A DNA stretch of 64,000 bases from a virus: positions 74,543 through 138,542 of IMG/VR virus record IMGVR_UViG_3300030098_004404; one strand, given 5' to 3'. A program made the translations under genes and the position numbers. Shown in pieces: positions 63,306-64,000 of this stretch. Numbering within the stretch: the stretch's first letter is position 1; every line of letters begins with the position of its first letter. The notes beneath the pieces are model-generated. The model searched no databases and was not told the DNA's origin. It saw only the letters and a list, made by a program, of their open reading frames with translations.

Positions 63306-64000
63306 TTAGGCCGCAAGCTCTAGGGCGAGCTTCTCAGCCGCCCGCACTTCTTGCGAGTTGGACGCACGCAGGATTCGATCAAAGTCACCTTTGAAACCTT
63401 CCTTCGCTTGTGCATCGTGCTGGACGTAGCCCTGAACAGCGTTGTACGCTTCCCAAGCGGAAACCACGTTGGTCATAGCTGGACGACCTGTCAGGTTACG
63501 CTCACGATTGAGACGCTTCCAGATTGCCTCAGTACGATTTTGGTGAGTAGTCACCGCACGTACCTTTTCACCACGAGCCGCACGATCCAACTGATCCTGA
63601 TCAGGACGACCATAGATAGAGTCGAGAAACTCAGTCATGCGAACCTCAGTGGATTCTAGACGGTCGATAACGTCAGTCAGAGTTGACCAGCTATTTTTGA
63701 GAGTCTCAAACGTAGCGATCAATTCGTCCATGTTGGCACGCAAGCCGGAAGTGTGACGAATGGAAACGGTTGTACCGTTGACCATACGCATCATAGCCAG
63801 ATTGCTACACGCATCACGGAAGTAACCAAGCGAGGCAGTAAACGCCTTGCCATCATAGCCAGCGTTAATCATCACGCGAGGCCAAACGTTGTCGGTGTCC
63901 CGATCCTTGAAGATCGACCGACGTTGCTCGGCAGTCGGAGCAATGGAAACGTAATGACCAGAACGGAAGTGAGTATCGCAAGCAATCTCACCGTCAAACG
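63306..64000 (-). CDS. DUF932 (phage/plasmid-like) protein, 5' end outside window
   Basis: At least 231 residues; the frame is open to the window edge, so the start is missing. CDTHFRSGHYVSIAP, YFRDACSNLAMMRMV and SIRHTSGLRANMDELI carry the ACSN...RHT landmarks of DUF932 proteins, found on phages and plasmids; some are implicated in genome-linked or early functions, but activity is unknown. GC content is visibly higher than the mid-window genes. Strong terminator downstream. Confidence 0.78.
   Translation of the reverse strand, partial: FDGEIACDTHFRSGHYVSIAPTAEQRRSIFKDRDTDNVWPRVMINAGYDGKAFTASLGYFRDACSNLAMMRMVNGTTVSIRHTSGLRANMDELIATFETLKNSWSTLTDVIDRLESTEVRMTEFLDSIYGRPDQDQLDRAARGEKVRAVTTHQNRTEAIWKRLNRERNLTGRPAMTNVVSAWEAYNAVQGYVQHDAQAKEGFKGDFDRILRASNSQEVRAAEKLALELAA

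Overview
The window reads as part of the genome of a large tailed bacteriophage, probably a myovirus with a jumbo-type gene content, taken from an environmental source. Evidence: short, densely packed, mostly overlapping genes almost all on the minus strand (1-60,654); a DnaB-type helicase, primase, RecA, SSB, dNMP kinase, nrdA/nrdB, thyX, dCMP deaminase and MazG; a PhoH ATPase; a phage-type sigma factor; a tail-tube-like protein; rIIA/rIIB homologues; a cluster of tRNAs; and a tmRNA. No terminase, portal or major capsid gene is recognisable here, so these must lie elsewhere. Three Tat-signal DUF1501 proteins, a family typical of Planctomycetes and relatives, suggest a host in the Planctomycetes/Verrucomicrobia group. 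That host assignment is inference.

Layout. 1-11,003: replication and recombination block (methyltransferase fragment, PD-(D/E)XK nucleases, sulfotransferase, dNMP kinase, primase, helicase, RecA, zinc-ribbon proteins). 11,066-20,311: PhoH, tail-tube-like protein, MazG, ThyX, sugar epimerase, cytidylyltransferase, NrdB, NrdA and a putative virion protein bounded by terminators. 20,404-26,707: sigma factor, hypotheticals, a run of small membrane proteins with a holin-like candidate, a papain-like peptidase and a glycosyltransferase. 26,719-33,834: the three DUF1501 genes interleaved with a virion-type protein, then PAP2 phosphatase, a membrane protein with a RuvA-C-like tail, and Hsp20. 33,835-36,302: a candidate structured RNA/leader, SSB, dCMP deaminase and tmRNA. 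36,303-51,292: putative tail/adhesin protein, glycosyltransferase, poly-serine protein, nuclease, second sulfotransferase, GMP reductase, UDP-sugar dehydrogenase, PMM-like HAD, HNH nuclease, M19 dipeptidase, HAD phosphatase, and a Mom-like GNAT beside an ABC-type ATPase. 51,292-60,654: UV-damage endonuclease, four tRNAs, rIIB-like and rIIA-like proteins, and many small early-type genes, several behind consensus sigma-70-type promoters. 61,216-62,628: a short plus-strand operon (small protein, secreted serine protease, membrane protein). 62,629-64,000: repeat-bearing noncoding region, small ORF, strong terminator and a 5'-truncated DUF932 protein.

Regulation visible in sequence. Two promoter classes can be separated. 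The first is near-perfect TTGACA-N16/17-TATAAT, concentrated at 35-63 kb; eight examples carry CGATA (often CGATA-NN-TAT) inside the spacer, which looks like an operator. The second is a TGCGTATA element placed immediately after a stop codon and upstream of the tail-tube-like gene, the other virion-like gene and several others. The encoded sigma factor is an obvious candidate to read it.

How the genes fit together (inference): early genes behind host-type promoters (rII-like proteins, DUF932, tRNAs, tmRNA) prepare the cell. The replication/nucleotide block makes DNA. Late TGCGTATA promoters drive structural genes. A broad set of glycan, sulfate and exported proteins (two sulfotransferases, two glycosyltransferases, sugar-nucleotide enzymes, Tat-exported DUF1501 proteins, secreted protease and thioredoxin) would act on the cell surface or virion. 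Start sites were adjusted where a Shine-Dalgarno sequence or stop/start overlap favoured an internal codon. All family assignments are by reading motifs; no database search was run.
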